Shown here one piece after another: positions 1-6,387 of a DNA stretch of 8,671 nt. Source of the DNA: an uncultured Peptococcaceae bacterium (lineage in GTDB: Bacteria > Bacillota > Peptococcia > Peptococcales > Peptococcaceae); contig CABQBF010000112.1 in the NCBI GenBank assembly GCA_902462325.1, positions 1-8,671 of the forward strand, in the 5' to 3' direction. Position numbers and translations under genes: made by a program. The notes under the pieces were generated by a model. It was not told the DNA's origin and searched no databases. It worked only from the letters and a program-made list of their open reading frames with translations. How positions within the stretch are numbered: the stretch's first letter is position 1; every line of letters begins with the position of its first letter.

Positions 1-1
1 G

Positions 2-1129
2 GCCGCTATGAAAAATGTAGGCAAGGGCGCTATGCAGTCCATTATTCAGGTACGCAATGAAGAAGGTCCCTTTACTTCGCTGCAGGATTTCTGTGCCCGG
101 GTGGATTTAAGTCAGGTCAATAAGCGCATGCTGGAAAATCTGATCAAAGGCGGCGCCTTTGATTCTTTAGAAGGCAGTAAACGGCAACTGCTGGAGATTT
201 TAGACCAATGTCTGGAGCAGGGCAACGAAATTCGCCGCAGTAAAGCCAGTGCGCAAATTTCATTGTTTGATTTTGCCGAAGAAACAGGGCTGACCTCCCG
301 CTACGCACCGATTCTATTGCCGGATGTGCCTGAATTTAGCAAGCAAGAACTGTTGGCCATGGAAAAACAAATTTTAGGCTTGTATGTAAGCGGTCATCCT
401 CTGGACGATTATAAAAAGGTGCTCGGCGAAAAAACCTCGGTGACATTGGCCGAGCTGACAGAGGAGGATGACCAAAAACGCATCATTTTGGGAGGCATGA
501 TTGATAATTTCAAAATTAATACCACCAAGCGGGGCGACACCATGGCCACCTGTCAATTTGAAGATTTAACTGGCAGTGTGGATGTGCTGGTATTTCCGAA
601 AACTTTTGTGCATTACCGGGAAATGATTCAAAAAGATGCCATTGTCTTAATAAAAGGGCGTTATATGGCACAGGACGATAATCCCAAAGTATCAGCCGAT
701 GAAATTTTGCCACTGCCCAGCGACGCCCAGTGGGCCGAACAAAAGACGAAGGGTTCTGCCCCTATGGCGCCGGAGCCTCCGCTAGAGCAATACAATCATT
801 CCCAGTATAGGCGGCAACTAGCGCAACCAGTTTCTGAAATTGCGCCTAAAGTAGCATCTTTGCAAGAAGTTGCCGATAAGCAAACAAAAAAATTATATCT
901 GCGGCTGTCCGGTAAGCAAGCTGCGCCGCAGGTACAGCAGCAATTAAAGCTGATTTTGCGCAAACATCAGGGCTCTATGCCTGTTTACTTTTACTTCAGT
1001 GACGAAAAACGCATGGTGTTGGCAGAATATCAGTATTGGGTAAATAGTGATATTGATTTGATTATGGCTTTGAGCCAGCTATTGGGCGCAGAAAATATCT
1101 CGGTGAAAGAGGCAAAACAGGAGGAATAA
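2..1129 (+). CDS. dnaE: DNA polymerase III subunit alpha, C-terminal part (partial, 5' end outside window)
   Basis: This is the C-terminal third of the replicative polymerase catalytic subunit. The reading frame is open from base 2, so the first ATG at position 8 is an internal methionine and not the start. Counting from that Met, residues 1-75 match the helix-hairpin-helix region (KNVGKGAM near the start, then LIKGGAFDSL). Residues 83-87 are QISLF, close to the QxxLF consensus for binding the beta sliding clamp. Residues 117-133 hold the conserved EKQILGLYVSGHPL block. Residues about 158-235 form an OB-fold nucleic-acid-binding domain (GGMIDNFK to KVSADEILPL). The last 80 residues are a variable tail seen in many DnaE1-type proteins. 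The catalytic PHP and palm domains lie upstream of the window. The last codons contain the Shine-Dalgarno of coaD, which suggests translational coupling. Identity is very secure; DnaE rather than PolC is inferred from the domain order. Confidence 0.96.
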   Translation, partial: AAMKNVGKGAMQSIIQVRNEEGPFTSLQDFCARVDLSQVNKRMLENLIKGGAFDSLEGSKRQLLEILDQCLEQGNEIRRSKASAQISLFDFAEETGLTSRYAPILLPDVPEFSKQELLAMEKQILGLYVSGHPLDDYKKVLGEKTSVTLAELTEEDDQKRIILGGMIDNFKINTTKRGDTMATCQFEDLTGSVDVLVFPKTFVHYREMIQKDAIVLIKGRYMAQDDNPKVSADEILPLPSDAQWAEQKTKGSAPMAPEPPLEQYNHSQYRRQLAQPVSEIAPKVASLQEVADKQTKKLYLRLSGKQAAPQVQQQLKLILRKHQGSMPVYFYFSDEKRMVLAEYQYWVNSDIDLIMALSQLLGAENISVKEAKQEE

Positions 1130-1130
1130 T

Positions 1131-1610
1131 ATGAAAATCGCAATCTATGCAGGAACCTTTGACCCCATCACCAACGGGCATCTCAACGTATTAGCCAGTG
1201 CCGCCAAGGTATTCGACCAGGTGATTGTGGCTGTCGCTGCTGATAATAATAAGCAAACCTTGTTTACTTTAGAAGAACGGACAGCTCTAGCTAAGAGCAG
1301 CACCAGCCATTTGGAAAATGTACGAGTAGAAGCTTTTTCTGGACTTTTGGTGAAATTTGCGCAGGAAAAGGGCGCCACTGCCTTAGTGCGCGGTTTGCGT
1401 ATGGTGTCCGATTTTGAATATGAAATGCAGATGGCCTTATTCAATAAGGATTTATGCGCGCAGTTGGAAACTGTTTTCTTTATTGCCGACGCGGAGCATT
1501 CCTTTATCAGCTCCAGTCAGGTGCGCAATATCGCCAGCTTGGGCGGCAATGTTGAAAAATATGTATCTACGGCGGTTGCTGCTGCGCTGCAGGAAAAATA
1601 TCAAAATTAA
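1131..1610 (+). CDS. coaD: Phosphopantetheine adenylyltransferase
   Basis: CoaD transfers AMP from ATP to 4'-phosphopantetheine, giving dephospho-CoA, the penultimate step of cytoplasmic coenzyme A synthesis. The 159-residue length is normal for the bacterial enzyme. The nucleotidyltransferase signature is complete: GTFDPITNGHL at residues 8-18 with the TxGH-type TNGH at 14-17, LVRGLR at 85-90 for substrate binding, and ISSSQVR at 126-132, the equivalent of the ISSTxVR ATP-binding motif. The start is set by AGGAGG at 1119-1124, six bases before the ATG. That site lies inside the end of dnaE, whose stop codon ends one base before this start, so coupled translation is likely. pyk follows after 25 bases with no terminator between. 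coaD more often sits beside rsmD in Firmicutes, so its place between dnaE and pyk is worth noting. Confidence 0.97.
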   Translation: MKIAIYAGTFDPITNGHLNVLASAAKVFDQVIVAVAADNNKQTLFTLEERTALAKSSTSHLENVRVEAFSGLLVKFAQEKGATALVRGLRMVSDFEYEMQMALFNKDLCAQLETVFFIADAEHSFISSSQVRNIASLGGNVEKYVSTAVAAALQEKYQN

Positions 1611-1635
1611 TTAGGAGGAATGGAGGAACTCTGCC

Positions 1636-3381
1636 ATGAATAAAAAAACAAAAATTGTCTGCACCATCGGTCCAGCCAGCCAATCTATCGAGACCTTGGT
1701 ACAATTGCTGCAAAATGGTATGAATGTGGCCCGGCTGAATTTTTCCCATGGAACACACGAGGAACATTCCGGGCGGATTGTCAATATTCGTAAGGCATCT
1801 CAGCTCACAGGCATTCCCGTCGCTATTATGCTGGATACCAAAGGCCCTGAAGTACGTACTGGCATGTTGGAAAACGGTTCCATTCAACTGGAAGCTGGTC
1901 AGGAAACCATCCTGACTACGGAAGTTATAACTGGCAACGCCCAGCGGTTCACCATCAACTACGCTGGTATCATTGACGATTTACAAACAGGCGACCGGAT
2001 TTTATTGGATGATGGGTTGATTGGCTTGGAGGTTTTGGAACTGACAGCGCCGGATATTCGTTGCCGCGTTCTTAATTCGGGAAAATTATCCAACCGTAAA
2101 GGTGTCAATATTCCTGGTGTCGCTTTGAATTTACCAGCAGTCAGTCAGCAAGATTATGAAGATTTGCTGTTCGGTATTGCCCAGCAGGTCGATTTTATTG
2201 CTGCCTCCTTTGTGCGCAGCGCCGATGACGTGATGCAAATTCGTCACATTTTAGAAGAACATAATGCTGATATTCATATTGTAGCCAAAATTGAAAACCA
2301 ACAGGGAGTAGACCATCTGGAAGAAATTTTGGCTGTTTCCGACGGCTTGATGGTAGCCCGCGGCGATTTAGGCGTAGAAATTCCCACAGAACGAGTTCCG
2401 CTTTTGCAAAAAAAGATGATTCAAACATGCAATCAAGCGGGAAAACCAGTGATTACCGCCACACAAATGTTAGATTCTATGATTCGCAATCCTCGTCCTA
2501 CCAGAGCAGAAGCTAACGATGTGGCCAATGCTATTTTTGACGGTACCGACGCTGTCATGTTATCTGGCGAAACCGCTGCTGGAAGCTATCCGGTAGAGGC
2601 GCTCCAAACCATGGTAAAAATTTTAAAAACCACAGAAGAAGCTTTGAAGCAACAACCTCTGCCATCCTGGAAGGCAGGGCTAGGCCATATTACCGATGCC
2701 ATTGGCTATGCAACCTGCACCATAGCAGACCATTTAGCAGCCAAAGCCATTATCACCGCCACCGAGTCCGGTTCCACTGCCCGCAAGGTGTCCCAATATC
2801 GTCCTGTTTCTGAAATTTTGGCCGTTACCAGCCGGGAAAAAACATTGCGGAAGCTATTGTTGATTTGGGGGGTAACTCCCATTTTAGGACAACCGGTTAC
2901 CAATACCGACGATATGATTCAGGATTCAGTACTGCGCTGTACCGAACAGGACTTAATTCACGATGGCGACGTAGTGATACTGACAGCCGGTGTACCTGTG
3001 GGGATTTCCGGTACCACCAATTTAATCAAAGTGGAAGTGGTAGGCAAGATGCTGACCAAAGGACACGGTCTGGGCTCCGGCTCTGTTGCCGGGTTTGTGC
3101 GGGTGATTACTCAACCTGAAGATTTGCAGTTGGTACAGGAGCATGAAATTTTGGTCACAGCTGCTACCGATGCAACCTATTTACAGGCTATGCAAAAGGC
3201 TAAAGCTTTCGTCACCGAAACTGCCGGTATGACCTCCCATGGCGCCATCACGGCCTTGAGTATGAATAAGCCGATTATCACCGGTGCAGAACATATTACC
3301 AAACTGGTACAAACCGGGGACTTGATTACGTTGGAATTGGATACGGGTATTATTTATAAAGGACAGACAGGAATTCAGTAA
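1636..3381 (+). CDS. pyk: Pyruvate kinase with C-terminal PEP-utiliser-like domain
   Basis: Pyruvate kinase converts phosphoenolpyruvate and ADP to pyruvate and ATP, the last step of glycolysis. The catalytic barrel is intact: NVARLNFSHG near residues 30-39, LDTKGPEVRTG from 66, KIEN at 218-221 carrying the catalytic lysine, ARGDLGVE at 241-248 for metal binding, and ITATQMLDSM followed by NPRPTRAEANDVANAIFDG. The usual allosteric C domain follows (about 350-470). At 581 residues the protein is roughly 100 longer than the E. coli enzymes. The extra part (about 480-578) resembles the phosphohistidine swivel domain of PEP-utilising enzymes, with GMTSHGAI around His535 and LSMNKPIITG after it. 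The Geobacillus/Bacillus enzyme has the same extension. GGAGG at 1622-1626 sits nine bases before the ATG; a second AGGAGG lies further up at 1613-1618. It appears cotranscribed with coaD and the downstream tcdA-like gene. Confidence 0.97.
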   Translation: MNKKTKIVCTIGPASQSIETLVQLLQNGMNVARLNFSHGTHEEHSGRIVNIRKASQLTGIPVAIMLDTKGPEVRTGMLENGSIQLEAGQETILTTEVITGNAQRFTINYAGIIDDLQTGDRILLDDGLIGLEVLELTAPDIRCRVLNSGKLSNRKGVNIPGVALNLPAVSQQDYEDLLFGIAQQVDFIAASFVRSADDVMQIRHILEEHNADIHIVAKIENQQGVDHLEEILAVSDGLMVARGDLGVEIPTERVPLLQKKMIQTCNQAGKPVITATQMLDSMIRNPRPTRAEANDVANAIFDGTDAVMLSGETAAGSYPVEALQTMVKILKTTEEALKQQPLPSWKAGLGHITDAIGYATCTIADHLAAKAIITATESGSTARKVSQYRPVSEILAVTSREKTLRKLLLIWGVTPILGQPVTNTDDMIQDSVLRCTEQDLIHDGDVVILTAGVPVGISGTTNLIKVEVVGKMLTKGHGLGSGSVAGFVRVITQPEDLQLVQEHEILVTAATDATYLQAMQKAKAFVTETAGMTSHGAITALSMNKPIITGAEHITKLVQTGDLITLELDTGIIYKGQTGIQ

Positions 3382-3420
3382 CAAAGTAGTATCTTATGAA
3401 AATAGAAGGAAGGGAGAAAC

Positions 3421-4131
3421 ATGGCTGATTGTTATGACCGTACACGGTTGTTGATTGGACAATCCGGTTTAACGCGCTTGCAGCAATCTCATGTTCTGAT
3501 AGCCGGTGTGGGAGGGGTAGGTTCCTTTGCCGCCGAAGCACTGGCGCGGGCTGGTGTAGGAACATTGACCTTATTAGACCATGATACGGTTGACATCACC
3601 AATTTAAATCGGCAAATTCATGCTACCAGTAAAACCATTGGCCAGCCGAAAGTACAGGTTATGGCCCAACGGATTGCAGAAATTAACCCTGCCATTCAAG
3701 TATATTGCGTACAAGAATTTTTATTGGCAGATAATTTAGAAGCTGTTTTGCAGAACGGCTCCTATAGCTATATCATCGATGCCATGGATACCGTCACGGC
3801 CAAGCTGGCTTTGATAGCATACTGCATCGCCCGCAAAATTCCTGTCATCAGCAGCATGGGTACCGCCAATAAACTGGACGCCAGCAAATTTGAAGTTACC
3901 GATATCAGCAAAACACACACTTGTCCTCTGGCTCGTGTGATGCGCAAAGAACTGCGGAACAGAGGAATAACCTCTGGTGTAGAAGTACTTTATTCCACAG
4001 CACAGCCAGTTTATCGTCCGGTGGCTGGGCAGGCTGGTGAAAAGCCAGTTCCCGGCAGTATTTCTTATGTCCCATCGGTAGCGGGGCTGTTGCTGGCAGG
4101 ACACGTGGTGCAAAAGTTATTACAGAAATAG
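3421..4131 (+). CDS. tcdA: tRNA threonylcarbamoyladenosine dehydratase (E1-like ThiF/MoeB family)
   Basis: The best match is TcdA (CsdL/YgdL), which uses ATP to dehydrate N6-threonylcarbamoyladenosine at tRNA position 37 into its cyclic form. The 236-residue protein has the E1-like Rossmann fold: GVGGVGS at residues 29-35 for ATP, LLDHD with Asp53, and NLNRQIHA with Arg64 and the following Lys77, in the order seen in E. coli TcdA. The block from EALARAG to NRQIHA is strikingly close to the E. coli protein. It lacks the zinc-binding CxxC pairs of MoeB and ThiF and has no rhodanese domain, which argues for TcdA and against cofactor sulfurylation. AGGGAG at 3411-3416 precedes the ATG; the 39-base gap from pyk has no terminator. 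A strong terminator follows just past the stop. Some Firmicutes annotations simply call such proteins ThiF family, so the exact substrate is inferred. Confidence 0.88.
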   Translation: MADCYDRTRLLIGQSGLTRLQQSHVLIAGVGGVGSFAAEALARAGVGTLTLLDHDTVDITNLNRQIHATSKTIGQPKVQVMAQRIAEINPAIQVYCVQEFLLADNLEAVLQNGSYSYIIDAMDTVTAKLALIAYCIARKIPVISSMGTANKLDASKFEVTDISKTHTCPLARVMRKELRNRGITSGVEVLYSTAQPVYRPVAGQAGEKPVPGSISYVPSVAGLLLAGHVVQKLLQK

Positions 4132-4133
4132 TG

Positions 4134-4176
4134 AAAAATCCATCCAGTTGCGGGACAGGCAATCAGATGGATTTTT
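4134..4176 (+). terminator. Rho-independent terminator after tcdA
   Basis: An 11-bp perfect stem, AAAAATCCATC (4134-4144) with GATGGATTTTT (4166-4176), begins two bases after the tcdA stop. The loop can fold further through TTGC (4148-4151) with GCAA (4159-4162). The 3' arm runs into a T-rich tract to about 4182. The A-run on the left arm gives a T-run on the other strand, so it could also stop minus-strand transcription reaching it. Confidence 0.9.
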
Positions 4177-4186
4177 TATTTTATCA

Positions 4187-4232
4187 GCATAAAAACAATC
4201 GAAGCCACAGCAGATATATTGCTAAGGCTTCG
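4187..4232 (-). terminator. Rho-independent terminator for the minus-strand membrane-gene pair
   Basis: Read on the minus strand, CGAAGCC (4226-4232) pairs with GGCTTCG (4200-4206), and an inner AGCA/TGCT stem (4220-4223 with 4209-4212) closes a 7-base loop. The 3' arm is followed by ATTGTTTTTATG. It begins 14 bases beyond the stop of the 210-residue gene. It lies tail to tail with the plus-strand terminator at 4134-4176. Confidence 0.82.
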
Positions 4233-4246
4233 GTGAGAGATGGATA

Positions 4247-4879
4247 TTAAAAATTTATTTTCCCCATTTTCATTTTCGTTCGCATAAATTCCGCACACGT
4301 TTCATTGTCAATCAGTGCTTTGGTGGTATCTTCATCGAATAACAAAAGATGACCGTCATACCGTAGCAATAATTCATCGCCTAGCCAATAACTTTCTTTC
4401 GCGCCGTAATCAAGTGCTGTTTTTTCAACTGTACCGTCATAGTCATTTTTTAACGATTTCTCTTTCATATCCAGAAAAAAGAAGATAGGACTTCTCCAAA
4501 CACTATAAGATAAGGTATATTCTTCTGTAGGGTCTTCTATAGTATCAATAGTAGAAAGAAATATATGATCATGGGTATAAAGCGGATAACTATTTCCACT
4601 AAACCCTGAATAGGCATAGTCTAAACATTCTACGTTTAAATCTGTCAAATCAATATATTGCTCTCCATCATAATTCCCACTTGATACGTAATAAGAACGA
4701 CCTTTATATGTCATAGGCTCATCTTTTGCCATTCCATCGGATTGTTCTCCTGCTTGAGAAAATGTTACAAAGAAAAGTACAACGCTTACAAGCAAAAACA
4801 AGCAAATCATAAGTCCTATTACAAATGCAACAGCATAATAAAACGACTTTCCAATGTTTTTTAGCTCTTTTTTTATCAT
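4247..4879 (-). CDS. Hypothetical membrane-anchored protein, single N-terminal membrane segment
   Basis: I do not recognise this 210-residue protein. It starts with a short basic cytoplasmic segment (MIKKELKNIGKS), then one long hydrophobic helix at about residues 13-40, then a hydrophilic, acidic and Tyr-rich domain of about 170 residues. By the positive-inside rule that domain should lie outside the membrane. There is no lipobox, and the helix has no obvious signal-peptidase site, so an anchored protein is more likely than a secreted one. The C-terminal domain has repeated aromatic and acidic patches (YYVSSGNYDGEQYIDLTDLN, then YWLGDELLLRYDGHLLLFDED) suggestive of beta strands. GAGGTG lies 8 bases before the ATG, and the 15-base gap after the 100-residue gene upstream suggests one transcript. 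Base composition is lower in GC than in the flanking housekeeping genes. A role in sensing, or as an immunity-type partner of its neighbour, would be a guess. Confidence 0.75.
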   Translation of the reverse strand: MIKKELKNIGKSFYYAVAFVIGLMICLFLLVSVVLFFVTFSQAGEQSDGMAKDEPMTYKGRSYYVSSGNYDGEQYIDLTDLNVECLDYAYSGFSGNSYPLYTHDHIFLSTIDTIEDPTEEYTLSYSVWRSPIFFFLDMKEKSLKNDYDGTVEKTALDYGAKESYWLGDELLLRYDGHLLLFDEDTTKALIDNETCAEFMRTKMKMGKINF

Positions 4880-4894
4880 ACCGTCTGCACCTCG

Positions 4895-5197
4895 CTATTC
4901 TTTCATTACTTTGGAATATACTGATTTTACTAAGCAATATATAATCAACAAACATATTGTATTTGTGTTTAACAAAATAAACATAAAAAATACTTGCCCT
5001 ACCTGTTCAGAAAGTAAAAATACTTCCGCATACAATGCATGTACAGTCACATATATAGAATTTATCAGAAAAAGCATTGGTAAAACTAGTCCCCATTTCA
5101 ATTTACTTTTCCGGCATATATAAATTTGTACCGCAAATAGAAAAATCAACTTTACCAATGATTTTATGCCTGTTAGCAACATCATATTACCTGTCAT
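4895..5197 (-). CDS. Hypothetical small membrane protein, about three membrane helices
   Basis: I do not recognise this 100-residue protein. It is strongly hydrophobic, with likely helices at about residues 10-28, 35-55 and 68-91. Basic residues sit between the first two (CRKSKLKWG) and at the C-terminus (KSVYSKVMKE). That pattern places the 28-34 loop and the C-terminus in the cytoplasm and the Glu-containing loop at 56-67 outside. GGAGAG at 5204-5209 on the minus strand precedes the ATG by 6 bases. It is the first gene of a minus-strand pair with the 210-residue protein downstream. G+C is very low (12 of 60 at 4921-4980, counted by hand). It is preceded by a leader of about 150 bases and a good promoter. 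An overlapping open frame on the plus strand (4854-5123) has no such signals and is a shadow. Confidence 0.72.
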   Translation of the reverse strand: MTGNMMLLTGIKSLVKLIFLFAVQIYICRKSKLKWGLVLPMLFLINSIYVTVHALYAEVFLLSEQVGQVFFMFILLNTNTICLLIIYCLVKSVYSKVMKE

Positions 5198-5216
5198 AAG
5201 CGACTCTCCACAAACA

Positions 5217-5249
5217 GGTACACATTAAATACAAGGCACCCTGTGTACC
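5217..5249. repeat. 8-bp inverted repeat upstream of the 100-residue membrane gene
   Basis: GGTACACA (5217-5224) and TGTGTACC (5242-5249) are perfect inverted copies separated by 17 bases. The nearer arm is 7 bases upstream of the GGAGAG Shine-Dalgarno of the 100-residue gene. It could be an operator half-site pair with arm centres 25 bp apart, or a hairpin in the mRNA leader affecting translation. No factor is identified. Confidence 0.6.
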
Positions 5250-5322
5250 AGAATTAAAAAATATCATAAATGAATAACTAACTACCTTAAAATTTTATCG
5301 ATACTAAAACCTTTATTAATAG

Positions 5323-5358
5323 ATTATATAGATATTATTAGTATAATATCTATATAAT
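5323..5358. repeat. Perfect 16-bp inverted repeat, candidate operator
   Basis: ATTATATAGATATTAT (5323-5338) is followed by a 4-base spacer TAGT and its exact reverse complement (5343-5358). It covers most of the -10 element (5354-5359) and the predicted start site of the minus-strand promoter. A transcript starting near 5347 would contain only part of it, so a DNA operator fits better than an RNA hairpin. AT-rich sequence makes chance dyads more common, but 16 perfect pairs with a 4-base spacer is well beyond the others in this window. Confidence 0.8.
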
Positions 5359-5382
5359 ATTGCAAAATTTATCAATTGTCAA
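5354..5382 (-). promoter_or_regulatory. Sigma-A-type promoter for the minus-strand membrane-gene pair
   Basis: On the minus strand TTGACA (5382-5377) and TATTAT (5359-5354, five of six consensus bases) are separated by exactly 17 bases. The predicted start is near 5347, giving an untranslated leader of about 150 bases before the 100-residue gene. The -35 element lies in the tandem TCAATTG repeat, and the -10 lies in the large inverted repeat. Confidence 0.72.
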
Positions 5383-5551
5383 TTGCCCGTTAACTTGATT
5401 AAAGTGAAAAAGCAATGCTTATCAGAAAAGCCAGTATAATCTGGAAATAACGTATGCCCAACAGATTGGTGCCCTAATAATTTCCTTGGAATTACACTTG
5501 AGCGGATGATCCGAGCTGTGGTTGCTTCTGTAGATTACCACCTTATGTGGT

Positions 5552-6307
5552 TCAATCTTGCACAGCGTTTTTCAGATAAACGCTCCAAAGCTGTTCTGGC
5601 TGAGTATGTTCCAACGCATGTAATACTTTTTGATTTAAGTCGGGATATTGCAGGCGCATGGTATGCAGCAAATCTTTGACGGCCTGCCGTTGGGTCTGAT
5701 GGTTGACTGGACAGCGATTTGCGCAAGGCTGCAACTGAAAACGCTGCGCCAGTTGCGTACAGGTTTGTTCATCTAAATATACCAGTGGACGTATAATTGC
5801 AATTTGCCGGTCTTCATAGGTTATGCGGGGCGCAAAAACTTGATATTGCCCGCCATGTAATAAATTAAGAAACCAAGTTTCGACAAAGTCATCTCGATGA
5901 TGGCCTAATGCCAATTTATTGCATTGATTGCGTTCCGCCCATTGCAATAGCGCGCCACGGCGCAGACGGCTGCACAGCGAGCAGGGGTTGGCAATTAAGT
6001 TACCGTCAGGAAAGATTGCTTGTGCGATGCAGGATTTTTCAAAAGAAAGTGGAATAGACAAATTAGAACAAAGTGTCTTTAAGGAATAAAAATCTTGCCC
6101 TGGCCAGCCGCAATCCACATGCACTGCGCTGAGCTGAAACTTTAAGTGGGAGTGCTGCTGCAGCTGATGTAATAAATATAAAAGCACTAAGCTATCTTTC
6201 CCGCCGGATAATGCCACAGCTACATGGTCATCGGTCTGAATCATTTCAAATTGACCGATTGCGCGCTTCACTTTCGTATAAAACCATTTTTGTTCATTCT
6301 TATTCAT
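5552..6307 (-). CDS. ttcA: TtcA-family tRNA 2-thiocytidine synthetase (PP-loop ATPase)
   Basis: TtcA activates C32 of tRNA with ATP and inserts sulfur using an iron-sulfur cluster. This 251-residue protein has the PP-loop SGGKDS at residues 34-39, the cysteine pair CSLC at 109-112 followed by SRLRRGAL, GHHRDDFVETWFLNLLHGG from 135, and a C-terminal block PCANRCPVNHQTQRQAVKDL. That last block aligns with the E. coli segment holding the third cluster ligand; Cys195 is the likely equivalent, with Cys199 beside it. It is shorter than E. coli TtcA (311 residues), mainly at the ends. The open frame extends upstream to 6394, but the start at 6307 is preferred: GGGGAG lies 10 bases before it, the protein then begins MNKNEQKWFYTKVKRAI as family members do, and the longer version would run over the mecA promoter. 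Firmicutes homologues are often annotated only as TtcA family, so the exact tRNA target is inferred. Confidence 0.87.
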   Translation of the reverse strand: MNKNEQKWFYTKVKRAIGQFEMIQTDDHVAVALSGGKDSLVLLYLLHQLQQHSHLKFQLSAVHVDCGWPGQDFYSLKTLCSNLSIPLSFEKSCIAQAIFPDGNLIANPCSLCSRLRRGALLQWAERNQCNKLALGHHRDDFVETWFLNLLHGGQYQVFAPRITYEDRQIAIIRPLVYLDEQTCTQLAQRFQLQPCANRCPVNHQTQRQAVKDLLHTMRLQYPDLNQKVLHALEHTQPEQLWSVYLKNAVQD

Positions 6308-6317
6308 AATTGTGTTA

Positions 6318-6323
6318 CTCCCC
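6318..6323 (-). promoter_or_regulatory. Ribosome binding site that decides the ttcA start
   Basis: GGGGAG on the minus strand sits 10 bases before the ATG at 6307. It supports this start over the ATG at 6394, where no comparable site is seen. Confidence 0.75.
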
Positions 6324-6339
6324 AGAATTTTCTCGTCAC

Positions 6340-6348
6340 AGTATAACA
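6340..6348 (-). promoter_or_regulatory. Extended -10 promoter for ttcA
   Basis: The minus strand reads TGTTATACT, a TGn-extended -10 with five of six consensus bases in TATACT. The -35 position (6363-6368, TGTATT) is poor, as is common for extended -10 promoters. The predicted start is near 6333, about 26 bases before the ttcA ATG. Confidence 0.5.
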
Positions 6349-6387
6349 TATTCAACGCATAAAATACAGAATAAAACGTGAATAGCC

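Larger units (their letters stand above)
5198..5551. other. Intergenic region of 354 bases between the membrane-gene pair and ttcA
   Basis: I see no gene here. Bases 5198-5382 hold the minus-strand control region: an untranslated leader, an 8-bp dyad, a long palindrome and a promoter. Bases 5372-5385 are a tandem TCAATTG repeat. Bases 5386-5551 contain only small dyads: CCAG/CTGG around TATAAT (5431-5444), GGAAAT/ATTTCC (5443-5448 with 5480-5485) enclosing GCCCAA/TTGG-GC, CGGAT/ATCCG (5503-5513), and ACCAC/GTGGT (5537-5551) beside the ttcA stop. None has a convincing T-tract, so no clear terminator for ttcA is seen. Confidence 0.6.

Noticed and set aside
1620..1643. Seven-codon leader frame (MEELCHE) overlapping the pyk start.
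   Set aside because: Only one base separates its ATG from AGGAGG, too close for good initiation; the upstream Shine-Dalgarno is more likely redundant.
4854..5123. Plus-strand 89-codon frame opposite the membrane genes.
   Set aside because: It has no ribosome binding site and overlaps two minus-strand genes that have Shine-Dalgarno sites, a shared promoter and a terminator.
5547..5570. GGTTCAATC resembling a tRNA T-loop.
   Set aside because: It lies at the end of ttcA, its flanking stem needs several wobble pairs, and no acceptor, D or anticodon arms are present.
5444..5680. Plus-strand open frame running from the intergenic region into the antisense of ttcA.
   Set aside because: No start signal, no recognisable domain, and most of it is the complement of a secure gene; it could be a decayed fragment but there is no positive evidence.
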